Shown: positions 50,699 to 61,942 of the stretch, one piece after another
Position numbering within the stretch: the first letter of the stretch is position 1
Layout: every line of letters starts with the position of its first letter
Source of the DNA: Siderastrea radians
Taxonomy: Eukaryota > Cnidaria > Anthozoa > Scleractinia > Rhizangiidae
DNA: 64,000 bases
Assembly (NCBI GenBank): GCA_964017195.1
Contig: OZ024889.1
Span: forward strand, 57,104,074 to 57,168,073
Reading direction: 5' to 3'
The notes under the pieces: generated by a model
What the model saw: the letters and a program-made list of their open reading frames with translations, nothing else
Database searches by the model: none
What the model was told of the DNA's origin: nothing
Translations under genes and position numbers: made by a program

Positions 50699-50934
50699 GG
50701 GTATTGCCAATGTGCGAGCCAGCGAGCCATGCGAGTCACGCGAGCCATGCGAGCCATCTGTGCGAGCCATCCAAATTTTTGAAAATTCGAAATAAAAAAA
50801 AAGGGAGTACAATAAAATCGGTTTTTACTCACTGTTTTTCTCTGTTTTCCCTCGCTCGATCGATCGTGGGCGCCATCTTGTTTTTGAAATCATCTAACTC
50901 GCGCCAGTCTCTACTCTTTGAATGCTTCTCTCTT
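50699..50934 (+). repeat. Left terminal inverted repeat
   Basis: Starts GGGTATTGCCAATGTGCGAG. Six copies of GCGAG[CT]C lie at 50,712-50,770, as expected of subterminal transposase-binding sites. The inner part has an A-rich run, TCGATCGATCG and GGCGCCATCTTG. It probably also holds the promoter and first non-coding exon, whose donor GTAAGT is at 51,049. Confidence 0.9.
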
Positions 50935-51498
50935 GAGTCATCTCTCTACGGACATCACGCGGTGACTTTCGGAATCTTTCCCTAATCGGCTTCAATCCTT
51001 GGATAATTTGGACAATTTTTCAAGTACAGTATTTTTACTGCATCTAGGGTAAGTAATCGTCTGCTTTTATAATATTATTTTGATTGTTAGTGTGATGAAT
51101 TATTTACAACCTTTGCAAATGTTTTATGCATGAAGTGTGCTTTCGAGCAGAGTAGCGAGGCCTTTCGCGTGGCCTGATTGTCGTGGTTAAACCTGTAATC
51201 CACAACATAAATAATAATCCCCAGTTCGCATGGTGACATAATGCGGTCAATTTACTGTTCTGACCTCGAAAAAAAAAAACAATATGTTCTTGACTTATTT
51301 GACCTTCAAAATTGCACACGCTAAGTTGACTCCTACTAAATCACGAAACCTTATTAGATTAAAATATGCAATATTTGAAAGCGAAGTAAAGTGTATTTAT
51401 CGGTATCATTGTCTTCGTTTTTTGTTCGAGTTTGAGTGTCAGCTATTAGTATTACATTATGTTATGGTAATGTTGAAACTTCCCTTCCGTCCTTTTAG

Positions 51499-54400
51499 AT
51501 GGCAAGTAGGCGCACACTATGTCTACTGGAGGCATCCAAACGAGGTCTCATCCTGAATTATGATCCAAGTGGTGAAAGAAATCGGTGCTTTTACCAGTGC
51601 TTGGGGAAGCATTTAAGAGTTGATAAGGTTGAAGATGTTATTGATGCATTGGAGAACTACATGCTTCATAACAGGCTAGTTCCTGTGGAAAATGAGGTAA
51701 GTATGTGTTTTTATTGTACAGGATTAGGCCCTGGGGTGGGGGGAGGAATCCCATATAAAAGCTATACGGGATGCGCCGCCCTTCCGGGTAGGGTTTTTGG
51801 ACCTTTGGCTCGTAAACAGGGTAATCTGGTTTACCAGATTCAAAACATTTTACATTTCCATCACAAACAGGGTCTAAAATTCAGCATAAATTCATAATCA
51901 TATTTTCATTTTTCCCAGCACATTTTTAGGCCTAAACAGGGTCAGGGTTTCAGGAGCTGGGTGGCACCCCCTACCCAAACTTAGGTTGAGTAACCCCCCC
52001 CCCCTCCCGGTAATTTAAAAAATATTCCGCTTTATCAGTTTATTTTTTATTTTTCCAAAGTTTCATTCTTTAGTCTCATATTGATAATAAAGTTTCGAAA
52101 TAAAGGAGTTAAAGTCAGTTTTGTAGCAGATTCGAAGTATTATCTGAGAAACAAATTAGACACACAGCACTCATATCACTCCTCGAAAACATTTTCACTT
52201 TCTTAGTTTCTACAGACATTTGCAAAGAATTTTAATTTTAATCAAAATAGAGTTGCGAGCTGACTAAAAGTCATTAAAGGCCAATATTGTGTTCAAACAC
52301 AGAGCTTTAAGTTGTTCCATAGTTTTTACTTTATTTAAAAAATATAAAAAAGTCCAGTGCGCTGGGCAAAATCAGTGCGCATGCTGATGTTAAACCGGGA
52401 TATAAGTTTAATTTTGTTTTATTGGGCACCAGTATCTTACCTTTTTCCCTTTTTTCGTGTTTTACATTTACATGTATATATATTTAAATTTACAAGGTAT
52501 ATTTACAGAGATCTGCTGTCGCAGGTACCATGGAGGCCGAAGTAGCTGCAGCTTAGCTGTTTTAGTTTGCCTCCATGAGTAAAGAGAAACAATTACAAGG
52601 TTAAATATGTTGTTGCTAATGGACATTGACATGATATTGATTGTGCTACAGATCGATGTGTAAGTCCAGAATGAAATAAAGAGTCAGAATGGAAGTAGAA
52701 AAATAGAATAAGATGGATTTCTTCTTGTGGTTTCCTTCCAATCCGACTATTTCTGGATTTGTACATTTTTTCTCCACTATGAAATCATGGGTTAACTGAA
52801 CTGTATTATTATCATTATTATAGACTTGAAACCCTGTTTGTTGTCTGTTATAATGCAGGATGGTTCATTTGCAACAGAAGACCTGTTTGGTTTTCTTACG
52901 GATGGGGACTTTCAGGCTCTAGGAAAAAGACCCAAAACATGGCGTGATTGTGTTATTGGCCTTAGAGATGAGATGGCAAACCATGTTGTAATCCAATCTG
53001 CAGCCTCTCTCTTTGCACTGAATATCCACATAATTGATGCGATGGGTGTAAGGAACAAGTTTTGCTATTTACCCTTAACTTTCTTGGGGGGAGAAACTGC
53101 CACCCTTTTCTAGGAGATTTTGCAATTTACTGAAATCCCTGGATCCGCCCCTGATTTTCAGAGCCTGATGGAAAATCATGTTTGCATTCATTTTGGACCA
53201 CTCAGGGGTTGAGGAAAACATTTGCAGTCACTATGTTCAGCAAATTAACTGCAATGTATTGAATTAGTCAGCAAAATCAATGATAACTTTTGCTTTTCAC
53301 TCTTAGAGAGAGAATATAACTGCCCCCTTACGTGGTCATGCCAAGGAGGACGTATATGTTGCATACACAGGACATCATTATATGCTGCTAGCACCTAGTC
53401 CTACGAATACCAATTTTGGGAATAATGCTTCTTCTGGTACAGGTAAACATTTTCCCTTTGTTTATTCAAGAAAAACACATTATGATACATTTTGTCTTGT
53501 ACAAAGGATGACAAAAATGTATGTTGTCTTATCTGCAGTACCTGAGAAACACAAGGGAGCTCGACCATTCCTTTATTCAGGACCTGAACATTACAACCCT
53601 GGTGTTAGTATTTTTAGAGGAAAGCCAATGGGGGTAAGTTCCGGCTTCAGAGTTTCTGGTAACTTCTAAGATCCAAGAATCCACTTATCAAGGATTACAC
53701 ATTAAATTTCAGCTGTGATCCACTGATCCATAAACCTACATGTATTGACCCCCAACAATGTTGACACCCTCCCCCTTACCCCCCCCCCCCTTGAAAGTGT
53801 TATATTCCATTCTTTAAGTTTCCCACTAAATAATTTTACCCAAGTTTGGGTGTTGGCATTCCATGCAGTATAGTTAATGTTTATGTGAAAGTCATTCCCC
53901 ATAACATGTTACAATTTTAATAAACCCAAATTTTTAGATTTTGTGTTTAATATACTTTTGTTCTTTGTCTCAAAAGTTGGGTGATGTGAAAGCAGAACCA
54001 TGTCAGAATCAGATGGGACCAGGAAATGTGCCAGACTCATCAGTGATCGTCATTTCAGACGACGATGATCAGGATATGGAGAACGTCTCTAATAATCCTC
54101 CCAAAATAGTAAGTACTAGCAACTACAACACAATGATTTTCCCTCATGCACCACATTTCTGTAGATCAGGCTCTGAGCAACATGAAAACCTCTCCATCCA
54201 AACCTCTTCAGAACCCCTGCATATTGCTCCTTATGTTAAATGACACCTGTTTAACATTAATTTTTAATAAGGCTGTTTGCTTTTTATGTATATCTACAAC
54301 AGGTCATGTCATCTGGTGAAAGCAGTGACAACAATTTGGTTACGGTGTCAAAAAAGTTACAAAGAAAGCGAAAAAGACAGAAAAAACAGGCAAAAGTAAG

Positions 54401-57400
54401 TATAATAAAACCATCCAAATTGCTTTTTCTAGAAAAGGTAGATGATAACAATAGGCTGCATAAATTAGAATTTAACTTTTTGCAATAACCCCCCCCCCCG
54501 GATATTGACCTAGAATTACATATTGTAACCCTAGAACACTTTAGCGAAACATAGTCACACTAACATTTGAGGGGGGTTGGGGGGGGGGTAGGATGGACCC
54601 CCCATAGATTTGCAAAACGGTTGGGAGTTAGAGCATACAACTTGGCATGCAATTAGTACGTGACCAACTAATTAATTTCCATAGCAACAATTACTAATTA
54701 AATTATTACTGATGCCATGATAACAAAAACACAAATCCAAGATGGCTACCATCTTGGATTTTCGAATTTTGAGACTTTGTTCAAAATTGAGAAATTTGCC
54801 TGTCAAAAACTGGAGACTTTTTAATCACTTTTGAAAAAAAAAGCGACTTTTCAAAGCAAATTTCAACTTTTGCGACTTACCATAATGACGTCATCAATGA
54901 TGACATCACCTAATTAGTGTCAAAAGGTGTGTTAACAGTCATGGGTCAGTTGTGCCACAGCTTTTGGCAAACAGTCAAATGGTTCAAATTTGAGGCCAAA
55001 AAATTGGGGGGGTGGGACATTCGACCCCCCCCCTCAAGTGTTCTAGGGTTAAGCAAATTTCTGTTGCTATTAGTGACTACTGATATGCATGTGTGACTAC
55101 CTATGCATATGATATATGTGATGTTGAAAACAGATTTGGGTTTTTTTAGTGCCTTCTTGCTTTAGTGGTGGTTTAAATTTAAAAAAACATTTTTGGGTGT
55201 AGGTGGTTTCTTCCTCTGATGAAATGTATGGTGATATCAGAAGTAGAAGCTCTTCTTCCAGCACTGGAGCTAAAAAGCAGAGGAAAAAGAAACCTTACAA
55301 TGATGTAAGTGTTCATGGTCAATTTTTATTTCCCTGTGAGCATGATCATATAATATGCAATAACTTACATTTTGCATGAATGAAACTGTATATTCATTGT
55401 TTCTGATGACAGCGATCAACATTTTAGCGCACCGTAAATTAGAGAAAGTTTTACTACATGGGTTTTTTTTGTACTGTAGGTTAGTTATTTATAATAATTA
55501 GTTCGTAGTTAATGTAATGAATTGTTAGTTAATCGATTTCAGAAACGGAGAAATATTTTTGAGTTAATAATAATTTGGTTTGTGAAATGATTTGAAGCAC
55601 TTCTACATTGCCTAAATTTGTTTTAAACAGCTGATCCTTTGTTGCTAAGATAGTTGGATGCTTTTGCACATGGTTCATATCTCCCTTCTGACATCATTCT
55701 CTGACAATATCATACAATAATATCAGACAGTACGTATATATCAATGCCCATGCCCACATTTGGTTATTAGGGGGATTCTTCGATGGATGAACTTGTGGAA
55801 TCAATGGGTGGCCTTAGTTCTGCTGATGTAACACCAATAAAAAAGCCCAAGAGATGCAAAGAAGAAGTGAAATGGTCTAAGAGCTTGTTTTCAGATGATG
55901 AGTAAGTCAATTATTCACACACTCTTTCTCAATAATACCTCCCAGGCATCAAATAATGGTGCAAACGTATCGCCTGGTCTCAGACAGCTCTGCCTTACTC
56001 TACTGTTTAGCAATCTTTGGGCCAGCCAGGAACATGAAAAGCGTGATCACGCCATGTGAAACGGCCACTCTCATTGGCTAGAGAAAAGAAAAACAAAAAA
56101 GCAACCACATGTCAGAACAAGAAACCTCGCACATAGTGATCAGACCGGATATAGAGTGCTGTAGAAACGGAGGCGCTCGTACCTGGATGTAAATCAGTGT
56201 AGTTGTTTTCATAATAATGCTTGTTTATTTGGGTACTAATTGAAACACACAGCTGTTAACTATTCAATCAATTTATTTTTTCCAGGGATGACATCCTTAT
56301 ACAAAAGGGCAACCGAACGTACGCCAATCAAGAAAACATCGACAAGCTGGAGGCTGTGCAGGTCACAAAAGTACCCCCAACTACCACTGGTACCATAAAG
56401 TATGAAGTCGAGTATAATGAAAAGGAGCCACTGTCAAATGTTAATGACAGATGGAACTGGGGCCGTTCCCAGCCATGCAAAAGAAGCGGATTTTGTAAGG
56501 GAGGAAGGCGAACCTTGCAAATTTGCCGTGGCTCGAAGGAATGTGGCAACCCGGAGTGTTCATTCCGCAAGATCCACAAGACTCCTAACAAAGCTGACTT
56601 CACTAGGAGGAAGGCTTGCCTTCATTGCAAAAGCAAGCCCATTCACATTAATTGCACGGCAAGGAAATACGTGGAGAATGATAGATGTCGTAAGAATATG
56701 AAGGTGATATACATTGGTGATCACTCCTGCTCACCTCGGGCTCCAGAGGAAAAGCCAGAGAAGGATGAGGTAGAATGCATCATCCGTGAAAGACCCACGA
56801 TAACAACTGGGCAAATTCAGATAGAAAAGGTGAGGCAGGCTTTGCTCGGCGAGAGTTGTGCGGAAGCTGTGGACGATGTTGCTTTAAAATACAGTGACAC
56901 AAGACACATTCGATACCTTCGAGACTCAGTGAATGACAAACGGAGACCAAATGGGTCAGACATTGAGGCCATACGCTTGCTAAAAGAGGACTTTCAGAAG
57001 CGGGGATTGGATTCCCAGTTAATAATGGAAGTTGGCGAAGATTTCGTCATCCTCTCAAGTGAACAAAAAATCCGAATTGCAGCACTGATAACAACAGGAC
57101 ATATAAAGGAGCCTGTCAGTCTTGATGGTTGTGAGAGTCACGCAAAAGACTTTACAGAACTTGAAATGACAACGTACTACCCCGTGCTAAGACGAAATGT
57201 CAAGTTAGCAACAATCTTTGTTCCAAAGCCTGGTGAAAATTCGGACAACGTCGAGAAACTTGTAAGAACTTTTGATGGAGCAGTGAATGACATATTGCCA
57301 TCTGTTGCGCAGGAATATGGCCTGGATCCGCATGAATTCGAGGGTCGAAGCCTGGATGCCCATTCTTACGTGGGAGACGAGGGTGGAGGGTTATGGGGAG

Positions 57401-58719
57401 GACTTTGTAAAGTCAAAGGCAATGCCGTTAAAAATAAGACAGTTTCTGATTTCTTCCATCTGAAACAGGACATTAACCGCCATAAGGTGTACTTTACCGC
57501 TGACCGGGATAAAAAGCGGTTCGAAAAACTGATGCTAGATGCATATGATGCAGTTACTGCTGTTCAAGCAGAGGATGCTGAGAAATCATTTGAGAAGTTA
57601 ATAAACACTCAGTCCACCAACCCAACGAAAATGATGAATTTCAAGAACTGGTGGTGGCGGAGGCGAGCCCGTTGGCAAAAATGGTGCCGAAACTACTCTT
57701 CTAGTTCAGCATCTTCTGCTGAGGTATCTAATGCCAAATCCATCAGTGCCTCGGGTTACCGGAAACGGCTGCTAGATGTGGTGACTACAGAATGTGCAGC
57801 AGCCGTTCTCGAGGCTGCTGAGGTCAAGCGCCAGACTCTTGGACAAGGAACTGCAGGAAAAGGGCCCAGTGCAGCAGATCGCACCGAAAGGGAGAATGAC
57901 CAGTTGTTCCTCGACCTTGATGCCTGTGCAACAGCGGTTCATCACGTTGCAGAACGTACTGACATGACAGAAATGGAACAGCTCCAGCCTGTAGAAACAG
58001 CACACGCTGCATTCAAGATCAATACCAGGGACACTCACAGATCTGACCGGAACAAAAAAGCGCGAAAAACGAAAAAAACAACTGAAACCGCACAATCTGT
58101 TAGCAAGAGTAACCTCCGGTATTTTTCCAAAAAGGTGGATAATGTACAAATGGATATCCTAGATTATGCAAGCGGCATGTCCAATTTCAGTTTTAAGATG
58201 CTGGACACAATGGGATATGTGCAGAACGTCATCATATCTCAAGATTCTGTTGGCTGTGGTTCTCCCGCGTGTCGCAAGAGCTGCCACCATGCAGTTTGGA
58301 TTTTGCACAACGTGTTCAGATTTTCTAGAAATGAAAAGTTGATCTATAAAAAAAAATTGTCGAAGGCGGAATGGGAAAAAGTCCTCAGCGCTTTCCCAGG
58401 GCAATTACCATTAGCACGCCTGCCAGCAGTCGCCAACCCGACCTATAGCATTAATATTCGCCACACGAATAGAGAAGCAAAGTGTGCTGTATGCAGAAAC
58501 ACGTTAGTGCATGGTGATCTGCAAGCATCAACTGAAGGTCCGTACCGTACAATAGAGCGTAAATGGATTTTACGTACATTTTTCTTTTGCCCGCGCATTA
58601 GCTGTGTAACGCAACTTCCTAGAAACTCCTACATTACCCCTTTTTGTCAGACCACGATGTCATTTCGTTATGACCCGAGTTTGACGGAAGAACAGAAACG
58701 TCGTGCTATGGTCATGTGA
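51499..58719 (+). CDS. OTU protease - MULE transposase fusion protein
   Basis: Nine coding exons join without a break: 51,499-51,696; 52,859-53,047; 53,307-53,442; 53,539-53,633; 53,977-54,108; 54,303-54,395; 55,203-55,304; 55,771-55,901; 56,286-58,719. The product is 1,169 residues. Residues 1 to about 165 are an OTU-type cysteine protease: D22/C30 in YDPSGERNRCFYQ, W-R-D before an NHVVIQSAASLF helix, H153 in GHHY. V229-I232 before four Asp is a SUMO-interaction-like motif. K267-K281 is a nuclear localisation signal. Residues 423-507 carry a Cys/His zinc domain ending GDHSC, like WRKY-GCM1/FLYWCH. The transposase core has D639 (LDGCESH), D716 (LDAHSYVGDEGG) and H750 (FHLKQDINRH); the third acidic residue was not fixed. 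C1016-H1027 is a SWIM-like finger. AATAAA follows at 58,864. Confidence 0.85.
51726..52010. mobile_element. Degenerate copy of the 29,444-type small element
   Basis: It shares G-rich ends and CCTAAACAGGGTCAGGG with the element at 29,444. It lies in the first coding intron of the transposase gene. No clear target duplication was found. Confidence 0.55.
54528..55049. mobile_element. Nested TA-type MITE in the transposase gene intron
   Basis: Terminal inverted repeats ACCCTAGAACACTT (54,528-54,541 and 55,036-55,049), flanked by TA on both sides, as in Tc1/mariner-type insertions. The inside has long G and C runs. It sits in the intron between exons 54,303-54,395 and 55,203-55,304. Confidence 0.65.
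56164..56192 (+). repeat. 29-bp dispersed motif, intron copy
   Basis: GAAACGGAGGCGCTCGTACC and GGATGTAA. Further copies are at 58,963-58,991 (inverted) and 59,047-59,074 (direct). Confidence 0.7.
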
Positions 58720-58962
58720 CAACTTAAAAAAACTGGTAGGCCGTCAATGGAATAGAGCGTCTTGCGTTACATAGAGTACGAGAAATCGGCGGGTGTTCTA
58801 CCACTTGTACTTCTTGTTGTTTAAAGTTTGAAAACTTTGTGTTCTCATGTTTCATACAAAGATAATAAATAAACGTTCTAGCTGAACTTTTCTATTCATC
58901 ACAGATGGATCCAAGAGGGCAAAATGTCTGGTGCATGGCGCGACGCTGTTCCCTCTTGTCGA

Positions 58963-59074
58963 TTACATCCGGGTACGAGCGCCTCCGTTTCTGCGTCGGA
59001 TCACCTTTGCAGAGTTTTTTTTTTCGATTGGTGTAGAGTGCTGTAGGAACAAAGGCGCTCTCACCCGGATGTAA
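58963..59074. repeat. Inverted pair of the 29-bp motif
   Basis: Two facing copies with a spacer of about 55 bp containing a T run form a hairpin just after the transposase gene 3' end. Confidence 0.7.
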
Positions 59075-59239
59075 AGCAGGCTTCAGCGTCGGACGAATCT
59101 ATTGAAACATTTTTTACCCCCTTCCCCCATTCAATGTTGCTGAAATGAGCCCAGATTGCACCGATTCAGCTTTACCAACATAGAAATGTGGGGTGGAGGT
59201 TTGGTTCAACTCATTTTGACCGCGACTGTAGTCGATTTA

Positions 59240-59446
59240 ATGCCGAAGCTGCTCCCTTTTCTGTTGATTGCCTCCCTGTTGCATCACGCGACGTATGCGG
59301 ACGGAAATCTGCTACGAGATATGCACAACTGCACTCCCGGATATTCTTGCTCTATAACCCCCCCCCCTCCCCTTGCACTCCCCAGTTTTGAGGCCGAACC
59401 AGTAAAGGGAAATTTTAGTACTCGGCAGTTTAAGGTGATTCAGTAG
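59240..59446 (+). CDS. Small ORF with a signal-peptide-like start (doubtful)
   Basis: The frame begins MPKLLPFLLIASLLHHATYA, a good secretion signal shape, then DGNLLRDMHNCTPGYSC and a Pro run, with a stop at 59,446. It is in the non-coding right part of the transposon. It may be a captured host exon or chance. Confidence 0.25.
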   Translation: MPKLLPFLLIASLLHHATYADGNLLRDMHNCTPGYSCSITPPPPLALPSFEAEPVKGNFSTRQFKVIQ

Positions 59447-59940
59447 ATATAGAACTGACAATAGATTTGCGTTCAAACTTTGCCTGTTGGTTGCTTACAT
59501 AAAGGGAACTTAAATTATGACATAAAAAGGGGTGTCTCGGGATTCGTTCAGGAGCAGGCGTTTATAAGCTTTCAGAAACGTTTTTTTGGGGGGCCTTAAC
59601 TAAACGCAAATTGTGAAAGCAAAAATAAACAGAGAGAAAACAAAGTAAAAATTTAACAATGAATGTAAAGCATGGATGCCAAGGAGCAATTTTATGTATG
59701 TTTCATGATAAAAGCGTGCATATTTAAAGTACGCAGTGTTTTTCAGGCCATAATTTTCGTTCATAATTTTCGAATCCACTTTCTATTTTTATTTATTTAT
59801 TTTATTAAAACACACGGGAGAGGCATAACACAATTCTCGCATGGCTCGCTGTTCTGGATTACAGGTTTAACCACGAAAGGCTTCGCGTAGTCCGAAGAGA
59901 GATTCAGAAGAGCGACACAGACCTCGACCAAGACTCCCTC

Positions 59941-60176
59941 CGAGAGGGAAGCATTCAAAGAGCAGAGACTGGCGCGAGTTAGATGATTTCAAAAACAAGA
60001 TGGCGCCCACGATCGATCGAGCGAGGGAAAACAGAGAAAAACAGTGAGTAAAAACCGATTTTATTGTACTCCCTTTTTTTTTTTTCGAATTTTCAAAAAT
60101 TTGGATGGCTCGCACAGATGGCTCGCATGGCTCGCGTGACTCGCATGGCTCGCCGGCTCGCACATTGGCAAAACTC
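59941..60176 (-). repeat. Right terminal inverted repeat
   Basis: Read inward it starts GAGTTTTGCCAATGTGCGAG and matches the left repeat nearly base for base to about 59,941, including the GCGAGCC sites and the TCGATCGATCG stretch. Confidence 0.9.
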
Positions 60177-60185
60177 ATGACTTTC
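60177..60185. repeat. Target-site duplication, right copy
   Basis: ATGACTTTC, identical to 50,690-50,698. Confidence 0.85.
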
Positions 60186-60579
60186 GTTTGGTATACAAAA
60201 CAAAATTTCGTCGAAATCAATCCTTGAACGTCCGGAGCTACTTTAAGACGTATGCCCACCTTCTTGAGAATTTCGAAGATTTGACCAGGCTAAAAGAGCT
60301 CATAATTGCGAAAGGAAATGGTAAGACTATTTGGTGTTTACGATATCCTTGTTATTCCCCTTGTTTCTGTTTTCTTGCAGAGATAAACTTGCCTTTTTTT
60401 CCTTTGGATTTTATGGCCTTTTATTTGTTTTAAATGTAACATTAAAAATACAAAACAAAAACGTCCTTCATCGTACTATGGCGGCCGTTGCTCTTCAATT
60501 CTCAGTGTAATCCATTGTATGTCTGGGATAGCCTGGACACACAGAGAGTCTGTGTGTTGAAAATGTTTTAATTTATAAA

Positions 60580-60825
60580 ATGGTGATTTCTACAATTCTT
60601 ATCAGATGGCCAAAAGGTTTTTTGTGTTCTTACGTTATTACAACCTGCGTTAATACAAACTCTCACTCTCACAACATCGCAAAACCTTGTTATCGCAACA
60701 CACTCCCGTCCATCCAGAGAGACAACGGCATTCATAAATCTGAAAAGATCAAGGCTTAGAGCTCCACTCTTGCAGATAAGATTTGCACTAACAAGCAAGT
60801 ACATACAAGAAAAATAGTTTAAAAA
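60580..60825 (-). pseudogene. Decayed duplicate of an EGF exon
   Basis: It aligns with the functional exon at 60,862-61,235 and its acceptor. Shared stretches include TGCAAGAGTGGAGCTCTAAG, GCCTTGATCT and TGGATGGACGGG. Several Cys codons are lost and the EGF frame is broken. Confidence 0.65.
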
Positions 60826-60861
60826 AACTGACATTAGGTTTTACAAGGCAATGGCTGACAG

Positions 60862-61235
60862 CTAGTCCTCCATGTTTATTTGGCAATGTTTACCACTGAA
60901 ACCTGTTGGGCAGGAGCATGTGTAATCCGCAATACCGTCAGTACATGTAGCACCATTCTGACAAGGGTTGGGGTCACAGTCATCAATGTTGACCTGACAA
61001 TTTGTACCACCATAGCCAAACCTGCACGTGCAATTGTACCTGTTGAGGTAATCATGACACTGTCCACCGTTTAAGCAAGGTGAGCTTAGACATTCGTCAA
61101 TCTCCCTATTACAGTACACGCCCGTCCATCCAGGAAGGCAATGGCATTCAAACTTATTGATGAGATCAAGGCATAAGGCTCCATTCTTGCAGGGATTAGA
61201 CTTGCATTCGTTCACTAATACATGGCATCGATCAT
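60862..61235 (-). CDS. Notch-like EGF gene, last recognisable exon
   Basis: After acceptor TGCTTGTAG the exon encodes about three EGF-like domains with six-Cys spacing and calcium-binding starts (EIDEC, NIDDC). It ends CQINMED and TAG at 60,862. By position these match Notch EGF 12-14 (VNECKSNPCKNGALCLDL, EIDECLSSPCLNGGQC). The stop may not be the real end: TTCAGTG|GTAAAC at 60,894/60,893 is a donor in the same phase (1) as the gene's two complete internal exons. No transmembrane segment follows. Confidence 0.8.
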
Positions 61236-61544
61236 CTACAAGCAAGTACATAAAAAAGATATAGTTACATAAACTATAAGGATTCACATTTACCTCACGC
61301 AAACTCTGAAGTGGCTGGCCATACACACTGATACATACTGATACATGTACATAAATATTTATCAACAAAACATGTAACTGCATGCTTGTTGTCGAGGAAT
61401 GGGCACAATGGTTTTGGCACTTTTGGCCAGAAATATTGTTGAAAAATGGGCATCCAAAAAAGTTTGAAAAACGTCCTGTACAGCCCATCTTCCTAGAATT
61501 TCTTCAAGGACTGGGTATAACTCTGCGCCCATTTCAAAAAAGCA

Positions 61545-61567
61545 AACAAACAAACAAACAAACAAAA
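61545..61567. repeat. (CAAA)n run
   Basis: Short microsatellite in the EGF gene intron (61,236-61,702). Confidence 0.85.
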
Positions 61568-61702
61568 CCTGGAGTGACATGTGGGAAAAATTCACTTACA
61601 CAAAATAAATCTCTGGGACCGATCATTCAATGCATATCCGTATTCCTCGACATCGTGTAAAACCGTTCACAAGAGTGTTCCTAAATTGCTAATAAAAATT
61701 AC

Positions 61703-61942
61703 CTGTGTATCCTGGAACACATTGACAATACCATGACCCAGCAGTATTTACACATGTGCCACCATGATAACAAGGTGAATTATCACTGCTAGCACACTCA
61801 TCAATATCGGTGTTACAATTCTTCCCAGTCCATCCCCTTGGACAGAGACAACTGTAATGTCCAAAGGCATTCGTTGTACATTTTGCATCCCCATAACACG
61901 GTTTCAGTGTCACGCATTCATCATCAAACTCGCAAATTGGAC
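61703..61942 (-). CDS. Notch-like EGF gene, internal exon
   Basis: It runs from acceptor TGCGACAG to donor ACAG|GTAATT (enters with two bases, leaves with one). It encodes two EGF domains: DDECVTLKPCYGDAKC and DIDECASSDNSPCYHGGTC to CVPGYTG, matching Notch EGF 10-11. The phases join correctly to both neighbours. Confidence 0.85.

Larger units (their letters stand above)
50699..60176 (+). mobile_element. Complete Mutator-like (MULE) DNA transposon, 9.5 kb
   Basis: Its borders are terminal inverted repeats of about 235 bp and a 9-bp direct repeat, the size typical of Mutator-type elements. It holds one spliced gene (51,499-58,719) with OTU protease and transposase domains, and about 1.2 kb of trailing sequence. 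A further inner pair of similar segments (left 51,157-51,208; right about 59,850-59,890 inverted, sharing CGTGGTTAAACCTGTAATCCA) shows the inverted repeats were once longer. The coding frame is intact, so activity is possible. The nearest known group may be the Phantom-type animal MULEs; that placement is from memory and unchecked. Confidence 0.9.

Noticed and set aside
59867..60259. - strand protein of 130 residues, and its partner at 50,704-50,985
   Set aside because: Both are translations of the two transposon inverted repeats, not independent genes.
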